A stretch of 64,000 nucleotides of DNA from Prorocentrum cordatum (taxonomy: Eukaryota; Sar; Dinophyceae; Prorocentrales; Prorocentraceae). Positions within the stretch are counted from its first letter, which is position 1, and the number at the start of each line of letters is the position of its first letter. Below the pieces are notes generated by a model that searched no databases, was not told where the DNA came from, and saw only the letters and a program-made list of their open reading frames with translations. Where the stretch lies: positions 191,853 through 255,852 of the forward strand of contig CAUYUJ010016890.1 of the NCBI GenBank assembly GCA_963575745.1, given 5' to 3'. The translations under genes were made by a program, and so were the position numbers. Positions 60,625-64,000 of this stretch are shown piece by piece.

Positions 60625-62235
60625 CACCCTGCCGGCAAGACTCGCAACAAATGTGTCGTATGTAGTCGTCACACCGCTGCGCATAAGTACACCCTCCCAG
60701 ATCTCGCGGTCCACTGTCCACCCCGTATTGATACGAAAGGATGCCAGTTCCACAGGTCGATGCTGAGGATCCTGCGGCTTGGTCCACATTGTGCTCCGTC
60801 CGTTGGGTCCCGATCCTGTCTCCCCCCTGATCTCCATGGCCTCACTGTTGGTACACTCACGGTATGTCCCATAGAAGCGTCCCACAGCTCCGATATGATC
60901 ACGTTTCCATGGTGGAGCTTCTATACGTACGCGGACCCGACTGGGTCGTTGTAACATGCCCTGGAACATGCTGTCATAGTCTGGAGGTGACCTCGAAACC
61001 TGAGCTGCATTCCTCTGGGGATTCGGAGTTAAAGCATCATCAAAAGCACGCTTCACGTTGTATAGTGTCGAAGAGTCGGTTCCTACAATGAATTTGATTT
61101 TGATCGTACTCAACATCATTCTACTTCCATTCATACGTAATGTGCCCTCGTAATCGATCCTAGCTTCATCTTCTGCAGCGATGGCCGTCTTCAAATTAGT
61201 GATGAATTGTGCAGCGTCCGTGTCTCTCATCATACTGGCCGAACGTGTAACCGCTGTCCCGCTCCAGTCAGTCCAGCCTGTGAGCTCCACATAGCTGGGA
61301 TTGAAGCTGGATGGTCCCGAGAGTCCTGGTGGGCCTCCTCCATAGGAAGGTGCCGTGGTCGAGGCAGCACCTGATATCACACTGGGGTTCTTCTTGAGAT
61401 CCTGCATCTGTCGTTCCAAGTTGTTCATCCTGATGTCGGAGGCCTCCTGACGGTTCGAGATGCTCTGAATATCGGCCCTAATTTCGACGTTTTCTTGTTG
61501 CCTAACTTTGCTCTCAAGCACGTTGAGCTCCGCGAAGGCCTTGAACCAGGATGGGGCCTCGTCCGAGACCACACTGAGTTTCTTCCGCTTCTCCTCGAGT
61601 TCCCCCAAGAGTGCCTCCTGAGGACCGTTGACACGATGTTTGACATTTCGTTGGGCGTCGTCGCTAACACCCTGCATACCCTGACGCTCTCCAGCACCTT
61701 CAGGGACAACAGCCGCTTGGGCCGCCGCTTGTTGCGCCTCCGTGGGCATACCTGGGGGTCCCCCTAGAGCACCTTGTGGAGCTGGGCCTCTAGGAACAAC
61801 AGGAGCGCCTCCAGATCCTTGACCTCCAGGACTGACCTGACCTGCTGGAACCCCTCCCACACGCCCTCCGTTGATTGTATCTCCCGCCACAGCTGCGTTG
61901 GAAGGAGTCTGCATCATATTCATGAGTCCTGTATTCATATTCACAAATGAAGATGGGACAACACAATGACTATCACTATCTGGTGTGGAGTCGGCAGTAT
62001 TCAATCTCCCGTCCAATGGAAGGTCACGTACAATTTGCTCGGTATCCTGGATTTGCCTCTTCCGAGACGCCCTCTCAACAGCAGAATCTGGTCTCTGTCC
62101 GTAATCCTGTGAGTACTGCAAATAAGGTACAGTCGGGGAAATATCCTCCAGCTGGAAACGTCTAGCAAGTACTGAAAAGTCGTACCCGTCCGTCGTTGCA
62201 CACACGACAAGCAAAACAACACTTACAGCACACAA
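60622..62235 (-). CDS. LINE ORF1, coiled-coil protein
   Basis: 537 codons. Residues 1-110 are mixed; 115-180 are Gly/Pro/Ala-rich and probably disordered. Residues about 205-282 have strong heptad character (GELEEKRKKL ... NNLERQMQDLKKN), as expected for a trimerising coiled coil in LINE ORF1 proteins. Residues about 348-395 (ARIDYEGTLRMNGSRM, KIKFIVG) and about 420-455 (RVRVRIEAPPWKRDHIG, GRFYGTYRE) could form the RNA-binding part, but no standard RRM or CCHC knuckle was seen. The first Met is followed by a hydrophobic stretch, and Met100 or Met102 could be the true start. The frame ends at UGA (60624-60622) and stays open in the same frame into ORF2. Confidence 0.75.
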   Translation of the reverse strand: MCAVSVVLLVVCATTDGYDFSVLARRFQLEDISPTVPYLQYSQDYGQRPDSAVERASRKRQIQDTEQIVRDLPLDGRLNTADSTPDSDSHCVVPSSFVNMNTGLMNMMQTPSNAAVAGDTINGGRVGGVPAGQVSPGGQGSGGAPVVPRGPAPQGALGGPPGMPTEAQQAAAQAAVVPEGAGERQGMQGVSDDAQRNVKHRVNGPQEALLGELEEKRKKLSVVSDEAPSWFKAFAELNVLESKVRQQENVEIRADIQSISNRQEASDIRMNNLERQMQDLKKNPSVISGAASTTAPSYGGGPPGLSGPSSFNPSYVELTGWTDWSGTAVTRSASMMRDTDAAQFITNLKTAIAAEDEARIDYEGTLRMNGSRMMLSTIKIKFIVGTDSSTLYNVKRAFDDALTPNPQRNAAQVSRSPPDYDSMFQGMLQRPSRVRVRIEAPPWKRDHIGAVGRFYGTYRECTNSEAMEIRGETGSGPNGRSTMWTKPQDPQHRPVELASFRINTGWTVDREIWEGVLMRSGVTTTYDTFVASLAGRV

Positions 62236-62364
62236 AGCAGGCGGCCTGGCTTGCCTGGAAGATGCCGTACTCGTCGATGGCAGCGATGGCCGCCGCGCCG
62301 CTTCCCCGCGGCGCCGACACCCCCTGAGCTCCTGTGGGATCCAGGAGCCCTAGAGCCGAGATGT

Positions 62365-62372
62365 CTTGAGCC
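62365..62372 (-). other. GGCTCAAG at 5' end of copy C
   Basis: Exact match to the last 8 nt of the dinoflagellate spliced leader at the element-target junction. A one-mismatch version (GGCTCTAG) lies 15 nt inside, at 62357-62350. This parallels the arrangement in copy B. Confidence 0.45.
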
Positions 62373-63532
62373 GGGAAACTCGTAGAGCTTCCGTTGGTTA
62401 CCGCCGAGATGTTGGTTACCGCCGGGGAACTCGTAGAGCTTCCAAGCTCGACTTAAGTTGAGAAAACCGACAGCACCTACCAACATTCTGACTCATAGTG
62501 AATATTTTTTGACCTCTGAATGCGACAAGCGGACGCGTCTGATGTCTGCGAATCGACTCCTGTCATTACCAGCCCCGCAGCCCCCCTAGAGCCCGAGGTC
62601 AGTTCAGAAAACCGACAGCATCTCTCAGGATGACTCGAACAATACAATAGTTTCGCGAACGTAGTTCGGGCAGCAGACCGAGTTCCGAGCTCTGGATTCG
62701 ACAGGCGGACGCGCATGATCTCTTTAAATCGATTCATATGACAACCAGCACTGTAGCCCCCTCTCAGCGCAAGTTGAGTGAAGAAAACCGAGAGCACTTC
62801 TCAAGATGACTCGACCAATACGAATAATTTCGCGATTCTAGATCGAGCAGAAGACCGAGTTCAGAGCTCTGGATTCGACAGACAAACGCAACTGACGATT
62901 CTGAATCAGTTTCTGTAAATATCAGCTCTGTAGCTGTCTTACAGCTCGAGTTAAGTACAGAAAACCGAGAGTTTCTGTCAAGATGACTCGAATAATACGA
63001 ACAGGTTTGCGGACCTAGCTCGGCTCACAGACCGAGTTCAGACCTCTGGGTTCAACAGGCGAACGCGCCTGATCATTCTGCATGCATTAGCTGTGCTTAC
63101 CAGCTCTGTAGCTGCCCTAGAGCTCGAGTTATGTTCATAAAACCGTCAGCGCATATCAAGATGACTCGAAGCGGCCGATCCCGGCAGAGTGTTTTTTGGC
63201 CTTCAAAGTTACCCGATCGAGCTGAGATCAAGATGGCGAGCGAGAGTAAGATCGAAAATCACGGGAAAAAATACTAGAACTCTAACGAATGTTCAAATTT
63301 CGCGAACACCAATTCTTCAGTGAGCCCAAAGTGAAGGAAGAGAAGACCGTCGAGAGTTGGTTATGGACATTATGCACCCACCACTCAGCTACTCCAGCGC
63401 CCCCCCCCGCCCGGAATTACTCTTAAGCTTTCCAGCAAAAACTTGCGCTAGGCAAAGCTCTACGAGTCAAGTCCGTATCGAGAATTTCTTGCCAACCGAG
63501 ACTCTACCCAGCGCGTCCGGAAACCTGGGCGC
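62373..63532 (+). repeat. 177-bp satellite unit right of copy C
   Basis: It starts with broken hairpin right halves (TTGGTTACCGCC at about 62394 and 62413). Monomers follow with a spacing of exactly 177 bp (ACCGAG starts at 62677, 62854 and 63031), then a closing block at about 63150-63310. It resumes the unit that copy C interrupts. Confidence 0.9.
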
Positions 63533-63555
63533 CGGCGGTAAACCGTCAACCTTGG

Positions 63556-64000
63556 TTTTTGCGGACTTTGCGGTCGACTGAGCAGGCTTTCCAGCCTAGT
63601 CGGAAGCAAGGAGCGGGCGCATCGGGAGTAGGCGGAAGCCTCACCGATCCAAACGATCAGAGGCGAAAGCCAACTCTTATAAGGAGGATGAGAGGTCAAG
63701 CACACACACACGACAAACGAGGGCATGGCGTGAGTGAGCACAATCAAAATCACATCATATCCTGTCCGAAATACGCTTGTACACCCCGCGGCAAGATCAT
63801 AATCGTATGCTCAACGGCCGAGACCTCGGCATCAGTCACTGTTGAAGTTGGATCAATCGAGAGTGCCGCACTGTACACCTCCGTCCAAATGATCTCATGG
63901 CTGAGTGGCTGCCTTGAGAGTCTCGATACCCGTCCAACATCTATCCAGCACCCGACTCCCACGCCGTCGCAAGAGACACCACCATCGAATGCAGCTCTGA
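63556..64000 (-). mobile_element. LINE copy D, cut by the window end
   Basis: It begins right after a hairpin left half (AACCGTCAACCTTGG at 63541-63555) with an A-rich 3' tail on the minus strand (CGCAAAAACC). Minus-strand coding near 64000-63750 reads RAAFDGG, then GVGVGCWIDVG (D10-like) and STVTDAEVSAVE (E48-like), then a stop at 63750. Its 5' part lies beyond the window. Confidence 0.85.

Larger units (their letters stand above)
56351..62372 (-). mobile_element. Near-complete non-LTR retrotransposon in a hairpin (copy C)
   Basis: A 6.0-kb element lies on the minus strand. Its 3' end is a short (CAAA)n-type tail (56351-56370, + strand TTGTTTGTTTG) joined to a hairpin left half (GGCGGTAAACCGTCAACCTT). 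Its 5' end, GGCTCAAG at 62372-62365, joins GGGAAACTCGTAGAGCTTCC, the sequence that follows the hairpin. The order is: leader of about 140 nt, ORF1, an in-frame UGA, then ORF2 (APE endonuclease, RT, permuted RNase H). Damage is light: one frameshift in a C-run (60160-60163), a changed RT catalytic Asn, and no stop codon inside the element. This is the likely source type for copies A, B and D. Confidence 0.9.
32948..63560 (+). repeat. Conserved hairpin separator family
   Basis: A 50-60-bp element reads CTGGGCGCCGGCGGTAAACC, GTCAACCTT, GGTTACCGCCGGGGGACTCG, TAGAGCT. The arms GGCGGTAACC and GGTTACCGCC pair around a short loop. Left arms start near 32948, 34134, 34665, 37565, 38821, 39801, 40197, 40480, 40931, 42097, 42397, 43641, 44588, 45798, 46962, 47430, 48535, 49537, 51529, 53816, 54153, 55375, 56328 and 63533, with a truncated copy at 39105. 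Inverted copies lie at 38549-38584 and 50345-50377. Two subtypes exist (GGTAAACC...CTTGGTTACC and GGTGAACC...CTGGTCACC), with compensating changes in the two arms. Confidence 0.9.

Overview
The window looks like nuclear DNA from a large, repeat-rich protist genome. A dinoflagellate is the best guess, at moderate confidence. The supporting signs are a GC-rich unique fraction, very long trinucleotide arrays, a decayed Ty1/copia-type gag, an APE/RT/RNase H non-LTR retrotransposon (LINE), and copies of GGCTCAAG, the 3' end of the dinoflagellate spliced leader, at the 5' ends of two retroelement insertions. No bacterial operon, rRNA, convincing tRNA or CRISPR array was seen. No host gene could be identified with confidence.

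Left part (1-26.5 kb): low-complexity arrays separated by GC-rich sequence without recognisable genes. (ATC)n/(CAT)n arrays at 1.85-2.0, 3.3-3.9, 6.4-7.9, 17.6-21.3, 22.7-24.1 and 24.4-26.3 kb all run in the same direction. They give long open frames of Ile/Ser/His (+) or Asp/Met (-) that are not treated as genes. The arrays between 17.6 and 26.3 kb carry recurrent non-ATC landmark motifs, so they are higher-order repeats rather than simple slippage. Between arrays lie several degenerate minisatellites, a 699-bp duplication that includes a CAGCCT minisatellite, one assembly gap (1754-1853), and the remains of a Ty1/copia-type gag on the minus strand (14.6-16.0 kb).

Middle part (26.5-33 kb): GC-rich sequence with CA and GGA microsatellites, then a more complex 1.8-kb stretch (30.7-32.45 kb). 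On its minus strand this has fragmentary, non-repetitive coding potential that I do not recognise.

Right part (33-64 kb): a modular satellite landscape. About 177-bp monomers occur in a fixed order (four classes, then a closing block) and form units of about 1.0-1.2 kb. The units are separated by a conserved hairpin (GGCGGTAAACC ... GGTTACCGCC) followed by CTCGTAGAGCT. A second repeat family of about 225 bp, a 0.87-kb palindrome and a 351-bp tandem repeat are interleaved.

The most interesting system is a LINE family inserted into that hairpin. Four insertions (44.61-45.06, 51.55-53.55, 56.35-62.37 and 63.56 kb to the window end), all on the minus strand, start at the same base region of the loop. 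Three of them also show the other end, which rejoins the satellite at the same CCGGG. The near-complete copy has ORF1 (coiled coil), then a single in-frame UGA followed by CGG and a predicted two-tier stem-loop, then ORF2 (APE endonuclease, reverse transcriptase, RNase H). The RNase H motifs appear in circularly permuted order (D70-like, D134-like, D10-like, E48-like). The same order is seen in a second copy, and the D10/E48 half sits at the C-terminus in all four. Together these suggest a satellite-hairpin-targeting LINE with a permuted RNase H and possible stop-codon readthrough.
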